Shown one piece after another: positions 44,951-55,273 of a DNA stretch of 64,000 nt. A model generated the notes under the pieces. It was not told the DNA's origin. It did no database searches and worked only from the letters and a program-made list of their open reading frames with translations. A program made the translations under genes and the position numbers. The stretch's first letter is position 1, and the number at the start of each line of letters is the position of its first letter. Source of the stretch: Sphaerotilus montanus (GTDB taxonomy: Bacteria > Pseudomonadota > Gammaproteobacteria > Burkholderiales > Burkholderiaceae_C); the NCBI RefSeq assembly GCF_013410775.1, contig NZ_JACCFH010000001.1:1550001-1614000 (forward strand). Direction: 5' to 3'.

Positions 44951-46174
44951 CTACGCTTCCGCCCCACCCTGCTGCGTATCGCCGTCATCCACCTCAGCCT
45001 CCGGCCACAGCGCCGGAAAGCAGAACCGCAGCGCATGCAGCGGCAACCCGAAGCGCACCCGCCCCTGCGGCGTGTCGCTGACCAGCAGGCCCCGCTGCAG
45101 CAGCGCCCGCAGCAGCGACCCCGCCGTGCGCTCGCCCAGGCCTGTCATCTGCTTGAACTCGCCGCGCTCCAGCGCCCCATCGGTGACGAACAGGTAGTGC
45201 AGCGGTCGCAGCGCCGCCATCCGGACACCCGAGCGCAGCGTCTGCTCCTCGAAGGCGAGGCAGGCGGCGATGCGGCGCTCCATGTCGCCCAGCCGCAGCA
45301 GCCCCGACATGAATGCCACCTGGTCCTGACAGACCGACAGCACGTAGCCGATCCAGTCCACCAGCGCCCGCTGGCTCAGGTTGCCCCGGCCGTCCAGGTC
45401 CCCTCGACGCGATTCGTCCGCCGCCGCCAGCAGCGCGTAGTAGCGGTCGGTGCTTCGCGCAAAACCCCGCAGCGGCGACCACAGCCCCCCGGTGTAGCCC
45501 AGCGCTGCCAGCAGCGTGTGCGTGTGCAGCCGCATCACCCGGCCATTGCCATCGACGAACGGGTGGATCCAGCCCAGCCGCTGGTGCGCAGCAGCCAGGG
45601 CCAGCAAGGCGGCTTCACCTCGGCGGGTGTTGCCGTACACCTCGGCCCAGCGGGTCAGGAAGGTCGGCACCGCCTGCCACGCCGGGGCGATGTGGTGGCC
45701 GACGCTGACCTCGCGGGTGCGCAGGATGCCGGGTGCGATGACGGGGCCAGCGTCAGGGTTCAGGTCTTCGGTCGGCAGGCGGTTGAACAGTTCGCGGTGG
45801 ATGTCCTGCACGGCGTCGAGGCTGTAAAGCCGCCGGACGCCGTCAGCGCCGGTGTAGCGCGACTCCAGCACCGCCTCGGTCTCGATGTGCGCCACCGCCA
45901 GCCGCTGCCGGGCGGCCAGTTCCCGGTTGGCGGAAAAGTCGCGCCGCAGCGCCTGCTCGATCTCGAACGGCCGCGTGTGCTGGCCCTCGATGCGGTTGGA
46001 GTAGTACGAGGTCATGCTGCGCAGCAGACAGCGCAGTTCGCCAGGCACCGCTGAGCCGGCCAGCAGGAGCGCCGACCGCGCCAGGTCATGTGCCTGGGAC
46101 AACAGCGGCGACTGCGCGGCGTCAGACGGCAGCAGCGGCTCGAACTGGTGGACGGAGTCGTAGAGCATGACCAT
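44951..46174 (-). CDS. Fic family AMP-transferase
   Basis: This 407-residue protein has the complete Fic motif HPFVDGNGRVMR (H204 catalytic), which transfers AMP or related groups to proteins. The N-terminal part has the inhibitory motif SNRIEG (S59 to G64; S/TxxxEG), so the protein is a class II, self-inhibited Fic. Its C-terminal half (about residues 300-400) looks like a winged-helix domain (LHYLFVTDGALERGEFKQMTG, LLRALLQRGLLVSD). The target is unknown. A broken XRE gene lies 3' of it. The start at 46174 lacks a clear ribosome site. Confidence 0.9.
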   Translation of the reverse strand: MVMLYDSVHQFEPLLPSDAAQSPLLSQAHDLARSALLLAGSAVPGELRCLLRSMTSYYSNRIEGQHTRPFEIEQALRRDFSANRELAARQRLAVAHIETEAVLESRYTGADGVRRLYSLDAVQDIHRELFNRLPTEDLNPDAGPVIAPGILRTREVSVGHHIAPAWQAVPTFLTRWAEVYGNTRRGEAALLALAAAHQRLGWIHPFVDGNGRVMRLHTHTLLAALGYTGGLWSPLRGFARSTDRYYALLAAADESRRGDLDGRGNLSQRALVDWIGYVLSVCQDQVAFMSGLLRLGDMERRIAACLAFEEQTLRSGVRMAALRPLHYLFVTDGALERGEFKQMTGLGERTAGSLLRALLQRGLLVSDTPQGRVRFGLPLHALRFCFPALWPEAEVDDGDTQQGGAEA

Positions 46175-46289
46175 GATTTGCCAACATCATGGCACAGGCA
46201 ACTCCTTGTCAATCCATGGTTTTTTCATGCCGTTGCCTGCGAGGTTGCCAACCTGGATGCAGACCCTCTGCACACTTACACAGGACGTG

Positions 46290-47759
46290 TCACGCCGTGG
46301 GAAACAGCCCTTCCACCGCCCGGTACAGCGCCTTGAACCGCGCATGCCTCGGCCCCAGCACTGCCGCCTCGGCCGCATCCGGCGCAAACGTCGCCGCCAC
46401 CTGCGGCGCCCGGCAGACCTCCTCCACCGCCCCCCCATCCGCCAGCCAAGCCAGCCGCGCCGCCCCCAGCGCCCCGCCGGCCTCGCCCCCCCGCCGCGTC
46501 ACCATCGGCACCCCGATCGCGCTCGCCAGCAGTTGCGCCCACAGCGCGCTGCGCGCCCCGCCGCCGACCAGCGACAGGCTCTCCACCTCCCCCGGCTGCA
46601 CACCCAGCGAGTGCCACCCGTCCAGCAGCCCGAAGGTCACGCCCTCGACCACCGCATACCCGAGCGCCGCCGCGTCATGGTCGTTCGTCAGCCCGAAGAA
46701 GCAGCCCTGCGCGTGCGGGTTGTTGTGCGGCGTGCGCTCGCCGTTGAGGTAGGGCAGGAACAGCGGGGCGCGTGCGCGTTGCTGCGGCGTCAGTTGCGCG
46801 ACCTGTTCGAGCAGCGCCGCCTCGCTCGCCGCGCCGACGAGGTGCGTGACCCAGCGCAGGCCGTTGGCGGCGCTGAGCATCACGCTCATCTGGTGCCAGG
46901 TGCCGGGCAGCGCGTGGCAGAAGGCGTGCATCGCGCTGGCCGGGTTCGGGCGGAAACGGTCGCTGGTCAGGAAGATCACGCCCGACGTGCCCAGCGAGAC
47001 AAAGCCCTCGCCCGGCCGCACCGCGCCGATGCCGACCGCGCTCGCCGCGTTGTCGCCCCCACCGCCCGCGATCACCACACCCGCCGGCAAACCCCAGCGC
47101 GCGGCCAGCTCCGCCTTGAGCACGCCCGACACTTCGCTGCCCTCGACCAGCCTCGGCATCTGCACCTCGGTCATGCCACACGCGGCCAGCACCTCGGCCG
47201 ACCAGCGCCGCTCGGCGACATCCAGCCACAGCGTCCCCGCCGCGTCGCTCATCTCGCCGACGCGCTCGCCGGTGAGCATGAAGCGCAGCCAGTCCTTGGG
47301 CAGCAGCACGGTCGCCGTGCGGGCGAAGAGGTCCGGCTCATGCTTGCGGACCCACAGCAGCTTCGGCGCCGTGAACCCCGGCATCGCGAGGTTGCCGGCG
47401 ATGTCGTGCAGCCGCGGACACGCCGCCTCCAGCTCCACACACTCAGCCCCGCTGCGCCCGTCGTTCCACAGGATCGCCGGCCGCAGCACCTCGCCCGCCG
47501 CGTCCATCAGCACCGCGCCGTGCATCTGCCCGGACAGCCCGATCGCACGGACCTGCGCCAGCGCCGCGCCGTGTTCGGCCTTCAGCCGCTGCATCGCCCG
47601 CTCGGTCGCCGCCCACCACTCGCCGGGCGCCTGCTCGCTCCACAGCGGCTGCGGGCGCTGCACGGTCAGCGGCTCACCGACGACGGCGTGGATCTGGTGC
47701 TGCGCGTCGAGCAGCAGGAACTTGACTTCGGACGTGCCGAGATCGATGCCTAGGTACAT
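46290..47759 (-). CDS. xylB: xylulokinase
   Basis: This FGGY kinase phosphorylates D-xylulose to xylulose 5-phosphate. The 489-residue protein begins MYLGIDLGTSEVKFLLLD and has LSGQMHGAVL, ILWNDGR, GTSGVIF and SLVGGGARSALWAQLLA, the usual xylulokinase blocks. The start overlaps the end of the araC gene by ten bases. It is the last gene of the pentitol operon, where it would take xylulose produced by the D-arabinitol dehydrogenase. No separate ribulokinase for the ribitol branch is present. Confidence 0.94.
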   Translation of the reverse strand: MYLGIDLGTSEVKFLLLDAQHQIHAVVGEPLTVQRPQPLWSEQAPGEWWAATERAMQRLKAEHGAALAQVRAIGLSGQMHGAVLMDAAGEVLRPAILWNDGRSGAECVELEAACPRLHDIAGNLAMPGFTAPKLLWVRKHEPDLFARTATVLLPKDWLRFMLTGERVGEMSDAAGTLWLDVAERRWSAEVLAACGMTEVQMPRLVEGSEVSGVLKAELAARWGLPAGVVIAGGGGDNAASAVGIGAVRPGEGFVSLGTSGVIFLTSDRFRPNPASAMHAFCHALPGTWHQMSVMLSAANGLRWVTHLVGAASEAALLEQVAQLTPQQRARAPLFLPYLNGERTPHNNPHAQGCFFGLTNDHDAAALGYAVVEGVTFGLLDGWHSLGVQPGEVESLSLVGGGARSALWAQLLASAIGVPMVTRRGGEAGGALGAARLAWLADGGAVEEVCRAPQVAATFAPDAAEAAVLGPRHARFKALYRAVEGLFPTA

Positions 47760-48691
47760 GAGAGGGTTCCGAAGCGGTTGTCCGCCTGCTTGCGGAACTC
47801 GCTCGGGGTCATGCCCTTGATTTCCAGGAAGCGGCGGTTGAAGTTGGCGACGTTGTTGAAGCCGACTTCGTAGCAGATGTGGGTGATCAGCCGGTCCGAC
47901 TCCATCAGCAACTGGCAGGCGCGGTTGATGCGCACGCGGTTGACGAAGTCGGTGAAGGTGTTGCCGGTGGCGCGGCGGAAGAAGCGGCTGAAGCGGCTTT
48001 CGCTCATGCCGAGTTCGGTGGCGATGTCGGCCGCCGAGAAGGGCTGCGAGAGGTTGTCGGTGATGCGGCTGACGACCGCGTCGATCTGGTCGAGCGAGTC
48101 GTCGTCGTCGATGCTCTGCATCTGCACGTTCGACAGCAGCCGGTAGTCGGTGCTCGCCGAGAGGTCGCACAGGAAGTCGCAGAACGCCGTGAAGCGGCGC
48201 AGCCCACGGCCGGCCTTGACGCGGTGCCAGTGCTGCTGGGCGCGCTCGCCCATGCCGAAGAACTCGATGCCGTGCCGCGCCCGCTCCAGCAGCGGCAGCA
48301 CCTCGGCCAGCTCGGGGATCGTTGCCGCCGAACGGGTCAGCGGCTCGTGGTGGAACTGGATCACCAGATCCCGCTCGGGCACGCCCCCTTCGGGCAGGTC
48401 CATCGACAGCCAGTTGTGCGGCAGGCGCGGCCCGGTCAGCACGAGGTGGCCGGGCTGGAACTGGCCGATCCAGTCGCCCACGAACGCCTTGCCCGAGGTG
48501 CTGGTGATCAGGTGCAGCTCGTACTCGTCGTGGTAGTGCCAGCGCGCCAGCGGCGTCGGAAACCCGTGCGCCAGACAGCGGATGAACCCGGCTTCGCCCG
48601 GCGCCTCGTAGCCCAGGTCGGGCGAGCGGGCGTAGTCGTGCTCCAGTTCAGGCTTGATCTGGCGGGGCGTGGAGCGGGGCTTGGCGGGCAT
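47750..48691 (-). CDS. AraC family transcriptional regulator of pentitol operon
   Basis: This 313-residue regulator has an N-terminal cupin-like sensor domain (WHYHDEYELHLITS, GPRLPHNWLSMDLP) and a C-terminal double HTH (SAADIATELGMSESRFSRFF and ICYEVGFNNVANFNRRFLEIKGMTPSEFRK). It is similar in layout to MtlR-type regulators of polyol operons. Being inside the operon, between dalD and xylB, it would be made together with the enzymes, giving positive feedback once the inducer (probably a pentitol) is present. Confidence 0.92.
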   Translation of the reverse strand: MPAKPRSTPRQIKPELEHDYARSPDLGYEAPGEAGFIRCLAHGFPTPLARWHYHDEYELHLITSTSGKAFVGDWIGQFQPGHLVLTGPRLPHNWLSMDLPEGGVPERDLVIQFHHEPLTRSAATIPELAEVLPLLERARHGIEFFGMGERAQQHWHRVKAGRGLRRFTAFCDFLCDLSASTDYRLLSNVQMQSIDDDDSLDQIDAVVSRITDNLSQPFSAADIATELGMSESRFSRFFRRATGNTFTDFVNRVRINRACQLLMESDRLITHICYEVGFNNVANFNRRFLEIKGMTPSEFRKQADNRFGTLSCT

Positions 48692-48700
48692 GGCCGGAGC

Positions 48701-50113
48701 TTATCGGGCAGCGGTCCCGTTGTGTTCCGCCACGAAGCGCGCCACCCGCTCGCCCGCCCCGCGCACCGCCGCCACCAGCCGCGCATCCCCCGCCAGATCG
48801 CCCCACAGCGGCCGGTCGGCGCAGAAAGCAGCGACCGGGTCCGCCGCCTCGCAGACCGCGTGCGCCACCGCCGGGTCCATCGCCTGGTCCTGGTAGGTGT
48901 AGGGGATCAGTCCCTGATGCCAGCGCTGCAGGTAGGCCAGGAACAGCGCCGGCAGCATCGCCACGCTGTCGATCGTCGCGCCCTGCGCCAGCCGCTCGCG
49001 GATCGTCGGCGCGATGAAGCCGGGGATCTTGCTGAAGCCGTCCATCGCGACGCGCTGGTTGGTGTCGCAGATCGCCGGGTTGCCGAAGCGGTCGAGCACC
49101 ACGTCGCGGTAGGTCGGCAGGTGGATCGGGCACGGGTGCTCGGGCGTGTCGAGCACGGGGATGGTGTCGTCGGTGACGTAGTCGAACGCCATCTGGCGGA
49201 TCACCGGATCGTGCGTGCCCTCGTGGATGTAGAGGTAGCCGACCAGCGTGCCCGCCCAGGCGATGCACGAGTGCGTCGCGTTGAGCAGGCGGATCTTGGC
49301 TTCCTCGTAGGCATCGACGGACTGCACCATCTCGACGCCGACGGTCTCCCACGCGGGGCGGCCGGCGATGAAGCGGTCCTCGATGACCCACTGGATGAAG
49401 CTCTCGCCCATCAGCGCAGCGGGGTCATCGACGCCGGTCGCCGCCAGCACGCGCTCGCGCACGTCGGGGGTCGGACGCGGGGTGATGCGGTCGACCATCG
49501 CGTTCGGGCTGGTGGTGTTCGTCTGCACCCAGTCGAGCAGCGCGGCGTCGCCAATGAGTTCGATGAACTGCAGCAACCCGCCGCGCGAGCGGTCGCCGTT
49601 GTGGCGCAGGTTGTCGCAGTTGAGCAGCGTCACCGGACCCGCGCCACTCGCCATGCGGGCGCGCAGGATGGCGGTCAGCGCGGCGTAGATCGTCGAGCCG
49701 GGCTGGCCCGCGCGCGCGGCGTCGAGGTCGGCGCGCAGATCAGCGAAGGTGGCGAGGTCGAGGCGGTTGTGCGCATCGAGGTAGTAGCCGGCTTCGGTGA
49801 CGGTGAAGGAGATGATCTTCGTGTCGGCGCTCGCCCCTTGCGCGACGAGGCCGGCGAGGTCGGACGTGTACGGGATGACCTGGCGGATCGAGGTGACGCG
49901 CTCGTAGCGGTGCTCGCCCGCCGGGGAAATGGTCTCCAGCGTGTAGGCGCCGCCCTGGGCGGCCAGCGCGGCCATCGTCTCGGCCATGTCGGGGCGGGTG
50001 TTGCCGCCCGCGAGTTGCCACGCGGTGTCGCCGGTCTGGATCAGCGCGTGCAGGTAGACAGCCAGGTGGGCGCGGTGGAACGAACCCAGGCCGAGGTGCA
50101 GGATGACGTTCAT
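48701..50113 (-). CDS. dalD: D-arabinitol 4-dehydrogenase
   Basis: This 470-residue polyol-specific long-chain dehydrogenase starts MNVILHLGLGSFHRAHLAVY (NAD-binding) and carries the catalytic K-N-H set in KIRLLNATH (K273, N278, H281). The run TTSPNAMVDRITPRPTPDVR and HSCIAWAGTLVGY fit DalD rather than mannitol 2-dehydrogenase. It oxidises D-arabitol to D-xylulose, which XylB then phosphorylates. Some family members also accept mannitol. It is 25 bases after the ribitol dehydrogenase stop. Confidence 0.88.
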   Translation of the reverse strand: MNVILHLGLGSFHRAHLAVYLHALIQTGDTAWQLAGGNTRPDMAETMAALAAQGGAYTLETISPAGEHRYERVTSIRQVIPYTSDLAGLVAQGASADTKIISFTVTEAGYYLDAHNRLDLATFADLRADLDAARAGQPGSTIYAALTAILRARMASGAGPVTLLNCDNLRHNGDRSRGGLLQFIELIGDAALLDWVQTNTTSPNAMVDRITPRPTPDVRERVLAATGVDDPAALMGESFIQWVIEDRFIAGRPAWETVGVEMVQSVDAYEEAKIRLLNATHSCIAWAGTLVGYLYIHEGTHDPVIRQMAFDYVTDDTIPVLDTPEHPCPIHLPTYRDVVLDRFGNPAICDTNQRVAMDGFSKIPGFIAPTIRERLAQGATIDSVAMLPALFLAYLQRWHQGLIPYTYQDQAMDPAVAHAVCEAADPVAAFCADRPLWGDLAGDARLVAAVRGAGERVARFVAEHNGTAAR

Positions 50114-50138
50114 GGTGGTGCGTCGTGTCGGTGAGGGG

Positions 50139-50867
50139 TTACAGATCGAAGTTGCTGGGCATCATCACGACGTCGCGGATCGTCATGCCCCGCGGCCGGG
50201 TCAGCATGAAGGTGATGACTTCGCCGACCTCAGCCGGGTCGAGCAGGCTGCCGGACGCCCGCGCCTCGGCCAGCTTGTCCGCCGGCCAGTCGGCGAGCAG
50301 CCCCGTCATCACCGGCCCCGGCGAGATCGCGCCGACGCGGATGCCGTGCTTGAAGACCTGCCGGCGCGTCGTCTGCACGAAGCAGTCGATCGCCCACTTC
50401 GACGAGGCGTAGACGGGCTCCCACGGCGTCGGGTAATGCGCCGCGAGCGAGCTGGTGACAAGGATGTCGCCCGAGCCGCGCGCGATCATGTGCGGCAGCA
50501 CGTCGCGGACGTTCTTCATCACGACGTTGATGTTCAGGTGCAGCATCCGGTCGATCGCGTCGGTGTCCGCGTCCACCAGATCGCCGCCGACGTACAGGCC
50601 CGCGTTGGCGTGCAGGATGTCGAGCCGGCCGGCGAGTTCGAGCACCCGCGGCACCAGCGACTTGCACTGCGCCGCATCGAGCAGGTCGAGCTGCAGCGGG
50701 ATGACCGCGTCGCCGTGCTGCGCCTGCATCGCGGCCAGCCCGGCGGCGTCACGGTCGACCAGCACGACACGCGCGCCACCCGCCAGCAGCGCCTCGGCGC
50801 TGGCGCGGCCGATGCCCGAGGCCGATCCGGTGACGGCGGCGACTTTTCCCTGGAATGCCTGGTTCAT
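50139..50867 (-). CDS. rbtD: ribitol 2-dehydrogenase (SDR)
   Basis: This 242-residue short-chain dehydrogenase has TGSASGIG (13-20), NAG at 88-90, and the S140-Y153-K157 catalytic set. Segments LDILHANAGLYVGG, MLHLNIN, and TTRRQVFKHGIRVGAISPGPV closely resemble Klebsiella ribitol 2-dehydrogenase as I remember it. It would oxidise ribitol to D-ribulose. I choose the ATG at 50867, preceded by GGGGGA, over an in-frame GTG at 50885. It sits 14 bases after the ABC ATPase. Confidence 0.82.
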   Translation of the reverse strand: MNQAFQGKVAAVTGSASGIGRASAEALLAGGARVVLVDRDAAGLAAMQAQHGDAVIPLQLDLLDAAQCKSLVPRVLELAGRLDILHANAGLYVGGDLVDADTDAIDRMLHLNINVVMKNVRDVLPHMIARGSGDILVTSSLAAHYPTPWEPVYASSKWAIDCFVQTTRRQVFKHGIRVGAISPGPVMTGLLADWPADKLAEARASGSLLDPAEVGEVITFMLTRPRGMTIRDVVMMPSNFDL

Positions 50868-50881
50868 GCGGTTCCCCCGGT

Positions 50882-51910
<1,029 letters not shown>

Positions 51911-51919
51911 GGATGTCTC

Positions 51920-52750
51920 TTACTTGACGGCGCCGAAGGTCAGACCTTGCACCAGTTGCTTCTGGCTGAACCAGCCGAACACGACGATGGGCGCGATGGC
52001 CATCAGCGAGGCCGCCGACAACTTGGCCCAGAACAGCCCTTCCGGACTGGAGTAGCTGGCGATCAGCGCGGCGAGCGTGCCGGCCTTGGCCGCGCTGAGC
52101 GTGAGGCTCCAGAACGCCTCGTTCCAGCTCAGCACCAGGCACAGCAGCCCCGTGGACGCCAGCCCGCCCAGCGACAGCGGCAGCAGCACCTGGCGGAACT
52201 CCTGCCACAGCGTCGCGCCGTCCATGCGCGCGGCTTCCAGGATCTCGGGCGGGATGTCCTTGTAGCCCGAGTACAGCATCCAGACCATGATCGGCAGGTT
52301 GCTCAGCGTGAAGATGATGATCAGCCCGAGCTGCGTGTCGAGCAGGCCCGACCACTGCGCCAGCACGTAGATCGGCATCAGCGCACCCACCGCCGGCATC
52401 ATCTTCGTGGACAGCATCCACATCAGCACGTCCTTGGTGTGCGGGCCCTTGAAGAAGGCCATCGAGTACGCCGCCGGGGCCGCCAGCAGCAGACCCAGCA
52501 CCGTCGAAGCCACGCTGGTGACCAGCGAGTTCTGGGCGTAGAGCAGGTAGTCGCTGCGTTCCTGCACCTCGTGGAAGTTCTCCAGCGTCGGTGTGAAGAA
52601 CAGCAGCGGCGGCACGGAGATCGCCTGCAGCTCGGTCTTGAACGCGGTCAGCACCAGCCAGCCGAGCGGGAAGAACAGGAGCAGCGTCACCAGCCAGGCG
52701 ACGACGGTGCGCACCGCGAGGGCGGGCGTGAAAGTGGGGGCTCTGGACAT
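51920..52750 (-). CDS. polyol ABC transporter permease (MalG-like)
   Basis: This 276-residue permease has six predicted helices and the EAA loop EAARMDGATLWQEFRQVLLPLSLGG, which docks with the ATPase. It begins near VRTVVAWLVTLLLFFPLGWLVLTAFK, the first helix. It is the second membrane subunit of the pentitol importer, 26 bases downstream of the first. Confidence 0.93.
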   Translation of the reverse strand: MSRAPTFTPALAVRTVVAWLVTLLLFFPLGWLVLTAFKTELQAISVPPLLFFTPTLENFHEVQERSDYLLYAQNSLVTSVASTVLGLLLAAPAAYSMAFFKGPHTKDVLMWMLSTKMMPAVGALMPIYVLAQWSGLLDTQLGLIIIFTLSNLPIMVWMLYSGYKDIPPEILEAARMDGATLWQEFRQVLLPLSLGGLASTGLLCLVLSWNEAFWSLTLSAAKAGTLAALIASYSSPEGLFWAKLSAASLMAIAPIVVFGWFSQKQLVQGLTFGAVK

Positions 52751-52776
52751 GATGCGTGCGGGTCAGGTTGTCGTCG

Positions 52777-53637
52777 TCATTTGTCGAGGTTCTTGCCGAC
52801 CATGCGGATCAGGAAGGCCGCCGCGATGTTGGCCAGCACCACCGCGAACAGCGCCCCCGCCGAGGCCACACCGGCGTCGAAGTTCAGCAGTGCCTGCTTG
52901 AAGATCAGGAAGGCCATGTTGGTGCTGGCGTCGCCGGGGCCGCCGCCGGTGGTCGTGTAGATCTCGGCGAACACGCTCAGCAGGAAGATCATCTCGATCA
53001 TCACCACCACCGCGACCGAGCGGCCGAGGTGCGGCAGGTAGAGGTAGCGCAGCTGCTGCAGGTAGGTCGCACCATCCATGCGCGAGGCTTCGAGCTGGTC
53101 GCGGTCCATGCTCTGCAGCGACGTGATGAAGATCAGTGTGGCGAACGGCAGCCACTGCCACGACACCATGATGATCACGCTCAGCAGCGGGAAGTCGGTC
53201 AGCCAGTCCACGGGCTGTGCGCCGAAGAAGATCCAGACCTGGGCGAGCACGCCGTAGATCGGGTTCATCATCATGTGCTTCCACAGCAGCGCGTTCACCG
53301 TCGGCATGACGAAGAACGGACTGATCAGCAGGATGCGCACCAGGCCGCGGCCGGGGAAGGGATCGTCGATCAGCAGCGCGATCCCGATGCCCATCCCCAC
53401 GGTGATGAGGATCACGCTGCCCAGCAGCAGCAGCGTGTTGACCACCGAGGTCGAGAACGACGGGTCGGTGATGAAGTATTCGAAGTTCTCGAGCCCGATG
53501 AAGCCGGTGGCTTCGGGCTGCATGAGGTTGTAGCGGATGACGCTGAAATAGATCGTCATCACCAGCGGCACGATCATCCACAGGAAGAGCGTGACGACAG
53601 CGGGCGCCATCAGGGCGCGGGGCAGGAATCGGTTCAT
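52777..53637 (-). CDS. polyol ABC transporter permease (MalF-like)
   Basis: This 286-residue permease has about six membrane helices (LMAPAVVTLFLWMIVPLVMTIYF near the start) and an EAA loop EASRMDGATYLQQLRYLYLPHLG. It forms a heterodimer with the MalG-like partner. I use the ATG at 53637; in-frame upstream codons run through the intergenic hairpin and are unlikely to be translated. A gap of 150 bases with a large hairpin separates it from the binding-protein gene. Confidence 0.92.
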   Translation of the reverse strand: MNRFLPRALMAPAVVTLFLWMIVPLVMTIYFSVIRYNLMQPEATGFIGLENFEYFITDPSFSTSVVNTLLLLGSVILITVGMGIGIALLIDDPFPGRGLVRILLISPFFVMPTVNALLWKHMMMNPIYGVLAQVWIFFGAQPVDWLTDFPLLSVIIMVSWQWLPFATLIFITSLQSMDRDQLEASRMDGATYLQQLRYLYLPHLGRSVAVVVMIEMIFLLSVFAEIYTTTGGGPGDASTNMAFLIFKQALLNFDAGVASAGALFAVVLANIAAAFLIRMVGKNLDK

Positions 53638-53668
53638 GGGGGCTGTCACCCGTGTGCAAGGCCGGTGG

Positions 53669-53708
53669 GGGCGTGGCGGCACCAGAAGGATCCGGTGCCG
53701 CCACGCCC
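53669..53708 (-). terminator. strong hairpin between binding-protein and permease genes
   Basis: A perfect inverted repeat with 15-base arms (GGGCGTGGCGGCACC and its complement, 53669-53683 and 53694-53708) and a ten-base loop lies 3' of the binding-protein gene on the transcribed strand. No T-run follows, so it is more likely a partial terminator or mRNA-protecting structure. It would leave more binding protein than permease, as known for malE-malF. Confidence 0.65.
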
Positions 53709-53787
53709 GCCGGCGGGTCTCACCTCACCACAGGGAGAGGGTCGAACAACCCGGGCCGCCAACGCGCGTCACCCGGGCCGGGCGGGC

Positions 53788-55107
53788 TTACTTGTAGTAG
53801 CCGGCCTTCTTCATCTCGCGCTCGGCCGCGGTCTGGCTGGCCTTCAGCGCAGCGTCGATCGAGGTCTTGCCGGCCAGGGCCGCACTCATCTGCTGGCCCA
53901 CCGCCACACCGATCGACTGGAACTCGGGGATCGCGGCGAACTGCACGCCCACGTACGGCGACTTCGGCAGCGTCGAGTCGTTCGGGTTGGCGCTGTCGAT
54001 GGCGGCCTTTTCAGCCGCGGCGAAGACGGCGGCCTTCTGGAACGCCGGGTTGGCGTAGGTGCTCTTGCGGGTGCCGGTCGGGACCGCGGCCCAGCCGTTG
54101 GTCTTGGCCACCAGCTCGATGTACTCCTTCGAGGTCGCCCAGCTCACGAACTTCTGCGCCGCGTCCTGCTTCTTGGTGCCCGACGGAACGGCCAGTGCCC
54201 AGGCCCACAGCCAGTTGGCGCCCTTCGGCGTGTTCATGGTCGGCGCTTGCGCGAAGGCCACCTTGTCAGCGACCTTGGACTGCTTCGGGTCGGTGATGAA
54301 CGACGCCGCGATGGTCGCGTCGATCCACATGCCGCACTTGCCTTCGTTGTACAGCGCCAGGATCTCGTTGAAGCTGTTGGCCGACGAGCCCGGGGGGCCG
54401 TAGTTCTTCAGCAGGTCGACATAGAACGTGATCGCGTCCTTCCAGGGCTTCGATTCGAGCTGCGGCTTCCACTGCATGTCGAACCACTGGCCGCCGAAGG
54501 TGTTCACCAGCGTGGTCAGGAAGGCCATGTTGTCGCCCCAGCCCGGCTTGCCGCGCAGGCAGATGCCGTACACGCCGTTCTTCGGGTCGTGGATCTTGCT
54601 GGCCAGCGTCTTGATGTCGGCCCAGGTCGGGTTGGCCGCGACGGTGATGCCGGCCTTGTCCGCCAGGTCCTTGCGGTACATCAGCATCGAGCTTTCGCCG
54701 TAGAACGGAGCGGCGTACATCTTGCCGCCGACCGACAGGCCGTTGCGCATGGCCGGCAGGATGTCGTCGGCGTCATAGGCGGCGTCGGTCTTGAGTTCCT
54801 GCAGCCAGCCCTTCTTGCCCCAGATCGGGGTTTCGTACATGCCGATGGTCATCACGTCGAACTGGCCACCCTTGGTGGCGATGTCGGTGGTCACGCGCTG
54901 GCGCAGCGTGCCTTCCTCCAGCGTGACCCACTTGACCTTGATGTCCGGATTGGCGGATTCGAAATGCTTGGTGAGCTTCTGCATTTCGATCATGTGGCCG
55001 TTGTTGACGGTGGCGACGACGAGTTCGGTCGCGGCCTGGGCCATCGTCGTCAGGCCGGCGGCGAGACCGAAGGCCAGGGCCAGGGATGCTTTGAGCGTCA
55101 GCTTCAT
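53788..55107 (-). CDS. polyol ABC transporter periplasmic binding protein
   Basis: This 439-residue solute-binding protein (family 1) has a clean signal peptide (MKLTLKASLALAFGLAAGLT to AQAATEL). FDVMTIGMYETPIWGKKGWLQEL, PFYGESSMLMYRKDL, and EGKCGMWIDATIAASFI are typical of polyol/sorbitol binders (MtlE/SmoE type). GAGGAGACACCCC precedes the ATG at 55107. As first gene of the eight-gene operon it should be the most expressed. Confidence 0.93.
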   Translation of the reverse strand: MKLTLKASLALAFGLAAGLTTMAQAATELVVATVNNGHMIEMQKLTKHFESANPDIKVKWVTLEEGTLRQRVTTDIATKGGQFDVMTIGMYETPIWGKKGWLQELKTDAAYDADDILPAMRNGLSVGGKMYAAPFYGESSMLMYRKDLADKAGITVAANPTWADIKTLASKIHDPKNGVYGICLRGKPGWGDNMAFLTTLVNTFGGQWFDMQWKPQLESKPWKDAITFYVDLLKNYGPPGSSANSFNEILALYNEGKCGMWIDATIAASFITDPKQSKVADKVAFAQAPTMNTPKGANWLWAWALAVPSGTKKQDAAQKFVSWATSKEYIELVAKTNGWAAVPTGTRKSTYANPAFQKAAVFAAAEKAAIDSANPNDSTLPKSPYVGVQFAAIPEFQSIGVAVGQQMSAALAGKTSIDAALKASQTAAEREMKKAGYYK

Positions 55108-55253
55108 GGGGTGTCTCCTCTTGGGGGTGGAACAAGGAACCGATCGACAGGCGCAACGATAGACGTGCCGTGATGCTGTTCTCGATACTGGCATCGCGTC
55201 TTCATGTACTCGATTGCACAGAGAGGTTGGTGTTTTCCATGATCAATGACAGC

Positions 55254-55273
55254 AAAGTACATGTTTGTACTTT
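55254..55273. promoter_or_regulatory. AAAGTACA-N4-TGTACTTT palindrome upstream of pentitol operon
   Basis: In the 339-base gap between the divergent binding-protein and MATE genes (55108-55446) a perfect 20-base inverted repeat with eight-base arms lies about 147 bases upstream of the operon start. A further half-site TGTACT lies at 55205-55210. The surrounding bases are AT-rich, as in a promoter. The operon's AraC regulator is the obvious candidate ligand, though AraC proteins often prefer direct repeats. No gene is seen in this gap. Confidence 0.5.

Noticed and set aside
53669-53708. Classical intrinsic terminator
   Set aside because: No T-run follows on the transcribed strand, so it is described as a stabilising or attenuating hairpin instead.
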